From Terriglobia bacterium (GTDB lineage: Bacteria; Acidobacteriota; Terriglobia; Terriglobales; Acidobacteriaceae): a stretch of 43,846 nt of DNA. The translations under genes were made by a program, and so were the position numbers. A model generated the notes under the pieces. The model did not search any database. It was not told the origin of the DNA and was given only the letters and a program-made list of their open reading frames with translations. The stretch spans positions 414,173 through 458,018 of the forward strand of contig JAIQGF010000011.1 in NCBI GenBank assembly GCA_020072845.1, given 5' to 3'. Within the stretch, counting starts at the first letter, position 1. Each line of letters starts with the position of its first letter. This document shows positions 18,194 to 25,647 of the stretch, in pieces.

Positions 18194-19113
18194 TCCCTGC
18201 CAGGTTGCGACTTGGGGTTGTCAGCCGGCGGCGGCGTTTTTGGCTCGTACTTCTCGGGGTGCAGAATGCGGTCCCACTCGGGATGTTCGCCCAGGTGAGC
18301 TTCAATGCCCTTGCGGAATTCGGCGTCGTGCAGGCGCGGCTCAAAGCGCTGGACAAACCCGCGGCGCCAGGCATGTCCAGTCGTGAGCCACGGTTGGATT
18401 TCGGGATAGGTGACCTCATGGTCGCGCCGGGGCTCGGCCGGTCGCTTGCCGGCAAAACGGGGCAGACGCGAGGGCAGCGTGTCTCGAAACGGGCGTGGCA
18501 TGGCATTGACGAAGCTGGGGTCGGGGCGCGGGCTGGTGGTCACACTCTTGCCGGCGCGCCGGGAGAAAAACTGTCCTGCCTTGGTGCTGCTCGAACTGCC
18601 CAAATTGCCGTCCGGGTTGACCACGCCGATCGCGGCTGATCCGGACTCGACGTAGATTTCGGTGACGGCCGCGGCATGCAGCACGACCGAGCCGTCCCTG
18701 GAGGTAGCTGCCAGCGCCGGCGTGGCATAACGGTACGCCCCGGCATTGGGGTTGATTTCGCCTTTCAACCAACCGCTGAGCAAGACCAGTTCCACCGCCG
18801 GGGTGGCCCCTCCCGTCTTCTCCGGGCCGCGCCCTGCCCGGTCGCTTAACAGGAAGAGGCGGCTCGATGAGCCAAGCGCCACGATGGCGCCCCCGGGGAA
18901 CTCCAATTGCGCAAATCCGGGATCGGCGCTTTCAAAGATGTCGCCCGGGCGAAATCGCATGCCTTCCACTGCTTGCAGGACAGTCGTGCCTCGGATCACC
19001 CGCAGCGCACCTTCCACGAAGGTAAGGGTGCCGGCCTCTTGTGTGCGGGCGGACAGCGGGAACGACAAAAACAGCGCCAACAATGCGAGCACACGCTTCA
19101 TTTGGAACCCCAT
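18190..19113 (-). CDS. Exported FecR-domain protein
   Basis: A 307-residue protein with a signal peptide (about 1-24, ending SARTQ). A FecR-like beta domain follows: GTLTFVEGALRVIRG, GMRFRPGDIFES, AQLEFPGGAIVALGSSSRLFL, later VLLSGWLKGEI and VVLHAAAVTEIYVESG. In iron-sensing FecR this fold lies in the periplasm and signals through a membrane partner; stand-alone exported versions are common and of unknown role. The C-terminal third is charged, rich in Arg and Pro. Its stop overlaps the start of the haem/HAMP sensor by 4 nt (ATGA), so the two are very probably co-translated and may work together in the periplasm. Confidence 0.8.
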   Translation of the reverse strand: MGFQMKRVLALLALFLSFPLSARTQEAGTLTFVEGALRVIRGTTVLQAVEGMRFRPGDIFESADPGFAQLEFPGGAIVALGSSSRLFLLSDRAGRGPEKTGGATPAVELVLLSGWLKGEINPNAGAYRYATPALAATSRDGSVVLHAAAVTEIYVESGSAAIGVVNPDGNLGSSSSTKAGQFFSRRAGKSVTTSPRPDPSFVNAMPRPFRDTLPSRLPRFAGKRPAEPRRDHEVTYPEIQPWLTTGHAWRRGFVQRFEPRLHDAEFRKGIEAHLGEHPEWDRILHPEKYEPKTPPPADNPKSQPGRE

Positions 19114-19434
19114 TACGTGGGAAGGGCAACCGCATCACCGCATCCAAACTGGCCTAACCCCGAACGCCAGGATGGATTGTAGGTGTGCGTACTGAGCAGA
19201 CTTGCGGCGCATTTTCCACAAGGTGGGTGCGGCGTGTCAAGCGTCATTTTGCTACCGTGCCTGCCGTGGATGAGAATGCAGATCGTTGCACTCCGCGATG
19301 CGACCCTGCTTGTGCACCCCCGAATTAGTTGATCGAAAGGCGCGATTTCTCGTACTCTCCCATGGAAACTGCAAAGTTTGCGACCCAGGCTCGTAGTGCG
19401 CCGCTTTCGTTGACGGCGGCTTGTCGTTGAATTC
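19114..19434. other. Divergent intergenic region
   Basis: 321 nt separate the FecR-like gene (minus) and the FHA-cyclase gene (plus), so promoters for both should be here. I see no convincing gene, no clear -35/-10 pair and no long inverted repeat. Confidence 0.4.
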
Positions 19435-21054
19435 ATGAGAATCGTAACCTGCTATCGCGATACCGAGAAAACCTGGGAAACTCGGGAACCGGACGTCGTG
19501 TTCGGACGAACCGAGGAACAGTCGGAAGCCGTCCTTAACCTTTTTCCCGACAAGAAAGTCTCCCGGTCGCACGGTCGAATCTGGGAAGAGGGCGGCTTCT
19601 ACTGGATCGAAGACCTCAACAGCAAGTGGGGGACTCGCCTCAATGGTCTGGAGATCAAGGGCGGAGGGAAACACCAACTCCGCATCGGCGATGTGATCGT
19701 CGCCGGCAATACCACACTGCGGATCGGACTGTCGGGGCCGCCGGACGCGCCCTCGCGAACCAAATACCTGGAACAGGGATCCATCCTTCTCCCCGACGCC
19801 CGGCAGGCCGAGGTGGCGATTGCCCGCGACGTGAGCGCGAACTTGCTCAATGCGGTGCCGGTCGAGGTGGTCGGCGAGGAGGCGGCGCGGCGCCTGAAGG
19901 TGATCTGCGACGTTCCCTTGCAATTGGCGGGCAAGACGGATCGGGAAGCTCTGCTGCGCGTCATCGTCGACCGCCTGGTCGAGCTGCTTCCCAACGCCAC
20001 CAGCGTTGGGCTGGTGCTGCGGGATGCGAAGACGGATGCCTTGTTGCTCAAGGCGTTTCACTCTGACAGGTTCTGCTCGGTGAGCGAGACGCTGGCTCGC
20101 CGCGCCGTGGAGAGCCGCAAGGCCTTCATCTGGAAACGAAGCGCCGCGGGCGACCTCAGCGGGACCCTCCTGGAAGGGCCGATCGCAGTCGGGATGTATG
20201 CTCCGCTGGTTTGGCAGGAGGAAGCGCTGGGAGTGATCTGTGCGGATAGTCACAAGCTGGACGCGGTCTTCACCGAGGACGACCTGCGCCTGATGGTGAT
20301 GATGGCACAGTATGCCGCCATGACGGTGGCCAACCACGATCTGCAGGAAACGCTGCGCCGCGAATCCGCCGTCAAGGCCAATCTGTTGCGCCAGTTCTCA
20401 CCCGCCCTTGCCGAGCGGCTGCTGGCGCATCGCGGCCAGTTGCAACTCGGCGGCGAACGCCGCGAAGTGACCCTGCTTTGCTCCGATATCCGCGGGTTCA
20501 CCATCATGTCCTCGCAGATGCAGCCGGACGAAATCCTGGGGACCTTGAACGAGTACTTCGGCTACCTCGTTCCCGTGATCTTCGCCAACCATGGAATGAT
20601 CGACAAGTTCATGGGCGACGCGATCCTGGCCGTCTTTGGAAGCCCGGAGCCGGATCCGGCGCATCATGAACACGCGGTCAGAGCCGCCCTGGAGATGCAG
20701 GCCGTACTGGCGTGGTTGAATGACACCCGCGGCGCCCGGGGCGCGCGCATCTGCCAGGTCGGCATCGGCGTCCACTGCGGAGAGGTGGTCCAGGGATTTG
20801 TTGGTACCGCCGACCGCATGGAATTTACCGTCATTGGCGACGTCGTGAACCGAACGGCGCGCTATACCGCCGGCGCCGCCGGCGAGCAGATTCTGATCAG
20901 TCCTGATCTGCATGAGCGCGTCTGGCGGCTGGTGGAAGCGGAAGCCACCAAGATTGCCACCAAACACGAAGGCGATTTGGCCGCCTATCGCGTTCTTGGC
21001 CTGAAGCCCCGGCGGCGCGACCAGAGTGGCGCCAGTTCAGCCGCCGGACGCTGA
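19435..21054 (+). CDS. FHA-GAF class III adenylate cyclase
   Basis: A 539-residue soluble cyclase. The FHA domain (about 20-98) keeps Gly24-Arg25, SRSH (43-46), Asn62-Ser63 and Asn70-Gly71, so it should bind phosphothreonine. A GAF domain covers about 150-305 (ALLRVIVDRLVELLP, VICADSHKLDAVFTEDDL). The catalytic domain (about 340-515) has metal Asp351 and Asp395 in LLCSDIRGFT and DKFMGDAILAVFG. The Lys before FMGD and Asp469 in VIGDVVN give the ATP-selecting pair, and Asn472/Arg476 are the transition-state residues. It would make cAMP. A phosphopeptide-binding domain beside a Ser/Thr kinase gene suggests a kinase-to-cAMP link. Confidence 0.93.
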   Translation: MRIVTCYRDTEKTWETREPDVVFGRTEEQSEAVLNLFPDKKVSRSHGRIWEEGGFYWIEDLNSKWGTRLNGLEIKGGGKHQLRIGDVIVAGNTTLRIGLSGPPDAPSRTKYLEQGSILLPDARQAEVAIARDVSANLLNAVPVEVVGEEAARRLKVICDVPLQLAGKTDREALLRVIVDRLVELLPNATSVGLVLRDAKTDALLLKAFHSDRFCSVSETLARRAVESRKAFIWKRSAAGDLSGTLLEGPIAVGMYAPLVWQEEALGVICADSHKLDAVFTEDDLRLMVMMAQYAAMTVANHDLQETLRRESAVKANLLRQFSPALAERLLAHRGQLQLGGERREVTLLCSDIRGFTIMSSQMQPDEILGTLNEYFGYLVPVIFANHGMIDKFMGDAILAVFGSPEPDPAHHEHAVRAALEMQAVLAWLNDTRGARGARICQVGIGVHCGEVVQGFVGTADRMEFTVIGDVVNRTARYTAGAAGEQILISPDLHERVWRLVEAEATKIATKHEGDLAAYRVLGLKPRRRDQSGASSAAGR

Positions 21055-21089
21055 TCGCCGGGCGCAACCTCCCGGCTGGCGCACCTCGA

Positions 21090-21611
21090 CTATGCAGCCG
21101 GGCGTTGGGAACGCCATAGGAGTCCGAGGCGCATGTACATCGTGGTCATGACGTCATACTGATCCAGGATCGGTTTGCATCGCGCTGTCGTCTGGGGAAA
21201 TGCGATACCGAGGGAAAGTCTTGCCAGCGCCAGCAGCGCCAACACGCGCGTCATCACAGCGACGGAAGCCAGACTTCGCCCCGCCGAAGCTACTTGAGCG
21301 TTGGCTGCCGTTCTCGCGCACTGACCCGCCCGAACCAGGATGCCGGCGTTTTGCGCGAGGCGCCAGAGGTATTCGGCGGCCGCGACCCGCCGGGCACGCT
21401 GCACCATCCGAAACGCTCTTCCCGTCAGGCGCCGGCGCAAGTACATGTCTTGTGCAGGATCGATGAGATTCTGAAACGACTGCAGGTCGATGGGCTGAAG
21501 AAACTTGCGCACTTCTTCGATGTCGTGGACCGGTCGTATGTTTCCGCGCACCGCCCACCATACGATCACCAGTGAAGCAATGGAAGCAAGAACAATGCCA
21601 ATTAAAAACAT
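21090..21611 (-). CDS. Membrane-anchored protein of unknown function
   Basis: A 173-residue protein with an N-terminal transmembrane helix (FLIGIVLASIASLVIVWWAV). It continues with an amphipathic, Arg/Ala-rich region with predicted helices (FQNLIDPAQDMYLRRRLTGRAFRMVQRARRVAAAEYLWRLA) and a mildly hydrophobic stretch near 118-138. It is not recognised. Its ATG overlaps the TAA of the seven-helix gene by 1 nt, so the two are co-translated. It is the last of three genes in a tight minus-strand unit. Confidence 0.65.
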   Translation of the reverse strand: MFLIGIVLASIASLVIVWWAVRGNIRPVHDIEEVRKFLQPIDLQSFQNLIDPAQDMYLRRRLTGRAFRMVQRARRVAAAEYLWRLAQNAGILVRAGQCARTAANAQVASAGRSLASVAVMTRVLALLALARLSLGIAFPQTTARCKPILDQYDVMTTMYMRLGLLWRSQRPAA

Positions 21612-22438
21612 TATCCACGCCTGCTCAGCAGCTTAGTAAGAGCTGTATTCCACTCCTGCAGCCGGAGGTCGTCGCCGTACACGGTGAACGGGACGGAAAC
21701 CTCGCGGCGCAGGAAATGAATCGTCCAGATGAGTACGCCACACAAGTATGCAACACTTTTCACCCAGCCATAGGTATTGGCGAAGATAATTCCATACCGG
21801 GTGGAAAGTGCCAACGCAACCACTTCGATACTGATGATAACCGCCATGCCGGCTGCGATACCGAACAGCTGCCGCTGCCATACCAGCCATAAGGATGAGG
21901 TCGCGACGAAGAGCAGAGTAATCAGGCCGAGTTGAACAATGGTCGCGCTACGATCCAGGGTCACAATACCCGCAGCGAGGCGACTCAGATCGGAACCCGG
22001 CGCGGAGGCTGCCGCGACCGCACCGACCAGCACCAGAAGCGCCGCCGACCACTTGAAAAGAATGGAGGCAAACATCGTCAGGCCCTCGTAAGCGCCCAAC
22101 CCAAGGATGTAAATTTCGTGAATCACCAGCAGAACAAACATGGCATCGATCAGTGCGAGCGACCAGTACACACAAAAATATTCGAACGACGCTCCGCCCA
22201 TCAGGTGGTATAAACCGAAACGAAGGAGAAACTTGGCGATCGAAAAGAGAAGATAAGCAAAGAACACCGGCGTTTGGGCCGCAATTCGATTGCGTACCAT
22301 ACGCGTTACCAGAATTGCCAGCAACGCTTGCGGAGCAATCCACAGCAAGTAATTCAGGAGTGTCTGCGCGTTCATATACCGACGGCGGGGCAGCATATCT
22401 CCCGCGCCGTCGGTGTTCAAGACATTTCTGGTCATCAT
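21611..22438 (-). CDS. Seven-helix integral membrane protein
   Basis: About 255-275 residues with seven hydrophobic segments, starting NAQTLLNYLLWIAPQALLAILVTRMV and ending YGWVKSVAYLCGVLIWTIHFL, then a 35-residue soluble tail. There is no signature of a known transporter or kinase. The ATG at 22438 overlaps the stop of the upstream small peptide gene (ATGATGA), which favours that coupled start. An ATG at 22375 (MNAQTL) would match the start of the hydrophobic region but lacks a ribosome site. The layout of peptide, seven-helix protein and anchored protein suggests a small envelope system. Confidence 0.75.
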   Translation of the reverse strand: MMTRNVLNTDGAGDMLPRRRYMNAQTLLNYLLWIAPQALLAILVTRMVRNRIAAQTPVFFAYLLFSIAKFLLRFGLYHLMGGASFEYFCVYWSLALIDAMFVLLVIHEIYILGLGAYEGLTMFASILFKWSAALLVLVGAVAAASAPGSDLSRLAAGIVTLDRSATIVQLGLITLLFVATSSLWLVWQRQLFGIAAGMAVIISIEVVALALSTRYGIIFANTYGWVKSVAYLCGVLIWTIHFLRREVSVPFTVYGDDLRLQEWNTALTKLLSRRG

Positions 22439-22587
22439 ACGGGAGGTACCAGAATGGGCGGCTTGCAGATCTGGGTCGACGGATCACACAGCGGAACCGG
22501 GTCCGAGTCCTTGAGAGGGGGCGGGTTGATTAGACTAGTTGTTGACAGAAGGAGTACAGCGGCGACAAACTTGATCCAGCATTTCAC
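22435..22587 (-). CDS. 50-residue exported peptide
   Basis: GTG 22587 lies behind a strong ribosome site (GGAGG, about 6 nt). It opens a 50-residue frame beginning KCWIKFVAAVLLLSTTSL, a short signal peptide. A small proline-rich mature part follows with two cysteines in CDPSTQIC and an end of PPILVPPV. The TGA overlaps the ATG of the seven-helix gene. The signal, the Cys-x6-Cys pair and the coupling are direct observations. A role as a signal peptide or small envelope component is inference. Confidence 0.6.
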   Translation of the reverse strand: MKCWIKFVAAVLLLSTTSLINPPPLKDSDPVPLCDPSTQICKPPILVPPV

Positions 22588-22670
22588 GGTGCAGCCTCCA
22601 TTGCGCTGTTCGCACCGTGGAAGGTGCCGTGTTTTTCGCCATCGGCCTGTTCTTAATGGAATTTGATCTA

Positions 22671-22688
22671 TGTTCCGAACTTAGAACA
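22671..22688. promoter_or_regulatory. Palindrome site 1 (TGTTCC-N6-AGAACA)
   Basis: This is the first of three copies in 2.1 kb. It ends 3 nt before the ATG at 22692 and lies about 84 nt upstream of the peptide gene on the other strand. Loose half-sites TGTTC occur at 22607 and 22648. It probably binds a dimeric regulator; the XRE protein encoded next door is the obvious candidate. Confidence 0.55.
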
Positions 22689-22691
22689 CGT

Positions 22692-23081
22692 ATGACTTTT
22701 TTGTCGGCTTACGAGGATTTTGTGGTTAGGACGCTGGCGTCGTTGCCAGGCTTACTCGCCAGGCTGGTTTATCTCGGAAGCCTGCGTGACGATGCCGGCG
22801 ATTACTGCCACTGGGGAATGTCGAGGACATTCGGCCCAACCCGTACGTCGGAAGCACTCGCCCAAGCGCATGCAGAGGCCTGGCTCGAAGTGCTGCGCAC
22901 ACCCCTCCCGGCCCTGTTCGCGCAAGATCTTGAGATGGGAAGTGAGACTTGGCGGGGACAAGGAGAGAAGCTGACGCCGCCCGAGATGAGCGGCGGAACG
23001 AAGCGCCACTTCAATTCAATTCTTTTGGCGCTTTCCCAGCTTTCGCAGGCGGCGAAGGAACCCAATCAGAGAGCCGCATAG
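22692..23081 (+). CDS. Small hypothetical protein
   Basis: A 129-residue soluble protein, largely helical: FLSAYEDFVVRTLASLPGLLARLVYLGSLR, then HWGMSRTFGPTRTSEALAQAHAEAWLEVLRTPL. It resembles a small acidobacterial family I remember without a function. The ATG at 22692 follows palindrome site 1 directly, with no ribosome site, so binding there would block its expression. The last 71 nt overlap the 3' end of the XRE gene on the opposite strand, so the two mRNAs would be complementary at their ends. Confidence 0.6.
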   Translation: MTFLSAYEDFVVRTLASLPGLLARLVYLGSLRDDAGDYCHWGMSRTFGPTRTSEALAQAHAEAWLEVLRTPLPALFAQDLEMGSETWRGQGEKLTPPEMSGGTKRHFNSILLALSQLSQAAKEPNQRAA

Positions 23082-23814
23082 CGACGCCCACCACTTGCCC
23101 GAGCACCTCGGCCTCCTGCTGGTCCTTTAAGATGCGCGGTTGCACCGGCGACAGCGGATGCGGCTGTAACATGATCTGGTTTTGCTTCAGGGCGCACCAG
23201 CAGCAGGTGAATCCATCCCTGGTTTCGACAAGGTAAATGGGGCGTTCATATTCCGAGCGCCACATCCCCTCCGCGACTTTGTTCCTCGTTTCATCGATCT
23301 GAACGAACGATCCCGGCAGCAACAGGGGATACATCGTGAAATCCTCCATCCCGATGTACCCGTAGGTGTAAGCGGATTCCGCGAGCTGCTGTAAATAGAG
23401 GAACGGGATGGCGCCCCACTTGTCGATCATGCGGCCGAGATTGGTGGTACGCCGAATATCGAAGCCCGGGTCCATGCGAACCGGGACCTCGACTTTGGCG
23501 GTACCGATGGTGGCGCGCAGGAGGTGGGTTTTCGGCGGGTCGAAGACGCTCAGATCATTGGCGGTTTGGGCCAGGTTAACTCCGTACCATGACAGCAGCT
23601 CCTCGAAACGGACGCGGTAAATGACGGATAAGGTGTACAGCCTGAAGATGCTGGGGATGATGCCCTTGGTCTCGATATCCGAGAGCCGGCTCAGAGGGAT
23701 GGTGTAATCCTCACTCTTATGCCTGGCAGCCAGGCGAACGCTGGCGGCCTCCACGTCTCGAATGGTCAAGCCAAGTTTGTCGCGAGCGGCTTTAAGTCTC
23801 TGACCGGCGTTCAT
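23011..23814 (-). CDS. XRE-family transcription regulator with C-terminal S24/LexA-like region
   Basis: A helix-turn-helix of the Cro/CI type covers about residues 3-70 (NAGQRLKAARDKLGLTIRDVE ... PLSRLSDIETKGIIPSIFRL). The C-terminal half has a strand-rich part (PLLLPGSFVQIDETRN, PIYLVETRDGFTCCWC, EVLGQVVGVAMRL) like the S24 peptidase/LexA dimerisation fold. I do not see a convincing Ser-Lys pair, so self-cleavage is uncertain. The ATG at 23814 is preferred to the one at 23820 because GGAG sits 6 nt before it but only 2 nt before the other. Palindromes lie on both sides of the gene. Confidence 0.82.
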   Translation of the reverse strand: MNAGQRLKAARDKLGLTIRDVEAASVRLAARHKSEDYTIPLSRLSDIETKGIIPSIFRLYTLSVIYRVRFEELLSWYGVNLAQTANDLSVFDPPKTHLLRATIGTAKVEVPVRMDPGFDIRRTTNLGRMIDKWGAIPFLYLQQLAESAYTYGYIGMEDFTMYPLLLPGSFVQIDETRNKVAEGMWRSEYERPIYLVETRDGFTCCWCALKQNQIMLQPHPLSPVQPRILKDQQEAEVLGQVVGVAMRLSDWVPSPPAKAGKAPKELN

Positions 23815-23843
23815 CGACATCTCCGAGCGGCCTATTAGACGAT

Positions 23844-23873
23844 AGTATGCTTGGTTCTACAAGGGAATTGCCA
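23844..23873 (-). promoter_or_regulatory. Candidate promoter of the XRE gene
   Basis: On the minus strand TGGCAA (rc of 23868-23873) and CATACT (rc of 23844-23849) are 18 bp apart. A half-site AGAAC (rc of 23854-23858) lies between them, as expected for self-repression. This is a moderate match only. Confidence 0.35.
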
Positions 23874-23951
23874 CACCGCACAATTTCTTTCAAAACTCGC
23901 CCGTTCGTATTAAGCTATTTCCCCACCCAGGAAAATTTAAAGGAGCCTACT

Positions 23952-24170
23952 TTGGATCTTAGCAAGATTCTTGATCAATTGAGAAGTGAACGCGCGCGAC
24001 TCGATGAAGCCATCATCGCACTTGAGCAAATCACTGGGAAACCAGGCCGGCGCGGTCGGGCGCCCGGAAGACCGCGGCGGAGGAGACTCTCGCCTGAGGG
24101 CAGAAGGCGGCTGTCGGAAATGATGAAGAAGCGCTGGGCGGAACGTAAGCGGCGCGCCAAGGCTGCCTAG
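23952..24170 (+). CDS. Small basic helix/AT-hook-like protein
   Basis: A 72-residue protein starting at TTG 23952, chosen because aaaggag lies 7 nt upstream. The N-terminal helix is LRSERARLDEAIIALEQ. The rest is extremely basic, with GRRGRAPGRPRRRR (RGR/GRP cores like AT-hooks) and LSPEGRRRLSEMMKKRWAERKRR. It probably binds nucleic acid. The next gene shares the N-terminal helix theme. I recall many acidobacterial proteins with this arrangement and no assigned function. Confidence 0.65.
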   Translation: MDLSKILDQLRSERARLDEAIIALEQITGKPGRRGRAPGRPRRRRLSPEGRRRLSEMMKKRWAERKRRAKAA

Positions 24171-24176
24171 GACGGT

Positions 24177-24194
24177 TGTTCCAAAATCAGAACA
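24177..24194. promoter_or_regulatory. Palindrome site 2 (TGTTCC-N6-AGAACA)
   Basis: It is 6 nt past the stop of the basic protein gene and about 69 nt before the next small gene. The pairing extends to GTTGTTC...GAACAAC, the best-formed of the three sites. An operator for the 24263 gene is likely. Confidence 0.55.
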
Positions 24195-24262
24195 ACTTCT
24201 GGTTTTGTCCGGCAGTGTGCGGCAACTGGCCGTAATCTCCTGTGAGGTTGCAGGGCTAGATC

Positions 24263-24493
24263 GTGGCCAAGAACGCACTGGTAATTCTCCGCAAGCAACG
24301 GGCCTCACTCGACCGCGCCATTCGGGCTTTGGAACAATTGCAAGAGCTCGGGTTCGCCGTCCCTCAGGACAGCAAGGATGCTGCCGTTGGGCAGGCTGGG
24401 GCGAGGGTGCTGCATCTGTGCAGGGAACTTGATCGAGAAGAACTCGATCAACCACCGCCTTTGCCAACAGGCAGCGATCCCGGCTACGAGTGA
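24263..24493 (+). CDS. Small helical protein related to the upstream gene
   Basis: A 76-residue protein from GTG 24263. Its first 25 residues (LRKQRASLDRAIRALEQLQ) repeat the L-R-x-x-R-x-x-L-D-x-A-I-x-A-L-E-Q theme of the gene before it. The rest is acidic (HLCRELDREELDQ) instead of basic, so the two may be partners or a duplicated pair with diverged tails. No strong ribosome site is seen. Palindrome site 2 lies upstream. Confidence 0.5.
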   Translation: MAKNALVILRKQRASLDRAIRALEQLQELGFAVPQDSKDAAVGQAGARVLHLCRELDREELDQPPPLPTGSDPGYE

Positions 24494-24738
24494 GGCGCTT
24501 GTTGGCCTGAGTGCGCGGACGCACCGGAATGCAACGGCGAATCGCCGGAACACCCTCATTGCGCTCGCGACAGCTTGAAGCGGCGCGCCGCCCACGCTGC
24601 GCCGCGCGCTGCCAACGCCGCAGCGCTGCCGCACGCTACCATGCCGGTCCGGCATAACCGCGCAACGTCTAATGCCCAGCGGCTTCGAGGCGAGGCGACC
24701 ACGGCCGGTCAATTCTCTCCTGGCCGATCGTTCCGCTG

Positions 24739-24756
24739 TGTTCCATTTCTAGAACA
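24739..24756. promoter_or_regulatory. Palindrome site 3 (TGTTCC-N6-AGAACA)
   Basis: It is identical to sites 1 and 2 at all 12 palindrome positions. No gene starts close by on either strand, so it may be a relic of a lost promoter or control something too small to see. Confidence 0.45.
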
Positions 24757-24803
24757 AGAAAGGCGTGCAGTCCCGGAATTTGGCACACCGGGCTGCCAGT
24801 GGG

Positions 24804-24818
24804 CTGGAGGCGCGGGTG
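24804..24818. repeat. tRNA-Cys 3'-end fragment
   Basis: CTGGAGGCGCGGGTG is identical to 24899-24913, the acceptor/CCA end of the tRNA-Cys gene, 95 bp away in direct orientation. It is a possible attachment-site half or a decayed tRNA copy. Confidence 0.4.
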
Positions 24819-24899
24819 GCGAAGCGAGGGGGAGAGCCCGCTGCCGAAATCCCGAGCGCAGCGAGGGATCTTTCGTGCGAGGGAATTCAGGGTAGAAAC

Positions 24900-24974
24900 T
24901 GGAGGCGCGGGTGAGAATCGAACTCACGCATAAAGGTTTTGCAGACCTCTCCCTTACCACTTGGGTACCGCGCC
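24900..24974 (-). tRNA. tRNA-Cys (GCA)
   Basis: The minus strand reads GGCGCGGTACCC..., anticodon loop CTGCAAA (GCA), T-arm GTTCGATTC and acceptor CCGCGCC-T with an encoded CCA. The seven-base acceptor stem pairs perfectly. It differs from the second tRNA-Cys at 25412 in the D- and anticodon-stem region. Confidence 0.93.
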
Positions 24975-25077
24975 CTCTCAAAGACAGATCCTTCGCCGTG
25001 CGGCTCAGGATTTCGCCTGCGGGCTCCCGCTCCCCCTCGGCTGCGCTCGGGGTCGCTCACGCTCGCAAAGCGGCTCA

Positions 25078-25096
25078 ACTTGGGTACCGCGCCCTC
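25078..25096. repeat. tRNA-Cys 5'-end fragment
   Basis: ACTTGGGTACCGCGCCCTC repeats 24959-24977, the 5' end and D-arm of the minus-strand tRNA-Cys, as a 19-bp perfect direct repeat 119 bp away. No tRNA remainder follows. Confidence 0.5.
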
Positions 25097-25209
25097 ACTG
25101 GGTTGTACTTTCAAGAATACGCGTGGGCAGATCGGGAGTCGAGGTGTCCTCCCGCAGGCCGAAATCCCGAGCACAGCAAGATGCTGACACACCGGCCGAG
25201 GTACCGGCG

Positions 25210-25239
25210 TTGACCCGGTTTTCTGCGGTTCGCTATAAT
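25210..25239 (+). promoter_or_regulatory. Promoter of tRNA-Gly
   Basis: TTGACC (25210-25215) and TATAAT (25234-25239) are 18 bp apart, 11 nt before the mature tRNA-Gly. This is the clearest sigma-70-type promoter in the window. Confidence 0.75.
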
Positions 25240-25250
25240 TGAAAAGTTGA

Positions 25251-25325
<75 letters not shown>

Positions 25326-25336
25326 GTTTTCCGCCG

Positions 25337-25360
25337 ACCCTCGCTGCTGGCGAGGGTTTT
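25337..25360 (+). terminator. Intrinsic terminator after tRNA-Gly
   Basis: The stem ACCCTCGC/GCGAGGGT (25337-25344 and 25350-25357) with a 5-nt loop is followed by TTT. It lies 11 nt after the tRNA, so the second tRNA-Cys may be read through or have its own promoter. Confidence 0.7.
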
Positions 25361-25411
25361 GCGCATGGAGCACCCCGCCGTAGACGCAGGATCTAGGATC
25401 GCAGGTTCAGG

Positions 25412-25485
25412 GGCGCGGTAGCCAAGTGGTAAGGCCGAGGTCTGCAAAACCTCCATCGCCGGTTCGATTCCGGCCCGCGCCTCCA
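25412..25485 (+). tRNA. tRNA-Cys (GCA), second copy
   Basis: The acceptor GGCGCGG pairs with CCGCGCC. The anticodon loop CTGCAAA gives GCA, the T-arm is GGTTCGATTCC, and CCA is encoded. It is in inverted orientation to the copy at 24900-24974. Confidence 0.94.
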
Positions 25486-25647
25486 GTTTCCACCCTGAAT
25501 TCCATACCGAAGTCCCTCGGCGCCAGGTCAAGATGCCCGGTGTACTCACGTTACTGACAAACTGAAAAACTGACTTACTGACCTGCTCATAAACCTGCCA
25601 TACTGTCGCACCAGCGCGTTGTATCGAGAACCGAAAACCCAAAACCA

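Larger units (their letters stand above)
24494..24899. other. Gene-poor stretch with palindrome site 3 and a tRNA fragment
   Basis: There is no convincing gene in these 406 nt. They hold the third TGTTCC-N6-AGAACA palindrome (24739-24756) and a 15-bp copy of the tRNA-Cys 3' end (24804-24818). Near 24850-24870 lies a gagcgcagcgaggg repeat of a kind also at the window start. Confidence 0.5.

Noticed and set aside
24575-24895. A 106-residue frame before tRNA-Cys
   Set aside because: It runs through repeats and the palindrome, has low-complexity Ala/Arg content and no ribosome site.
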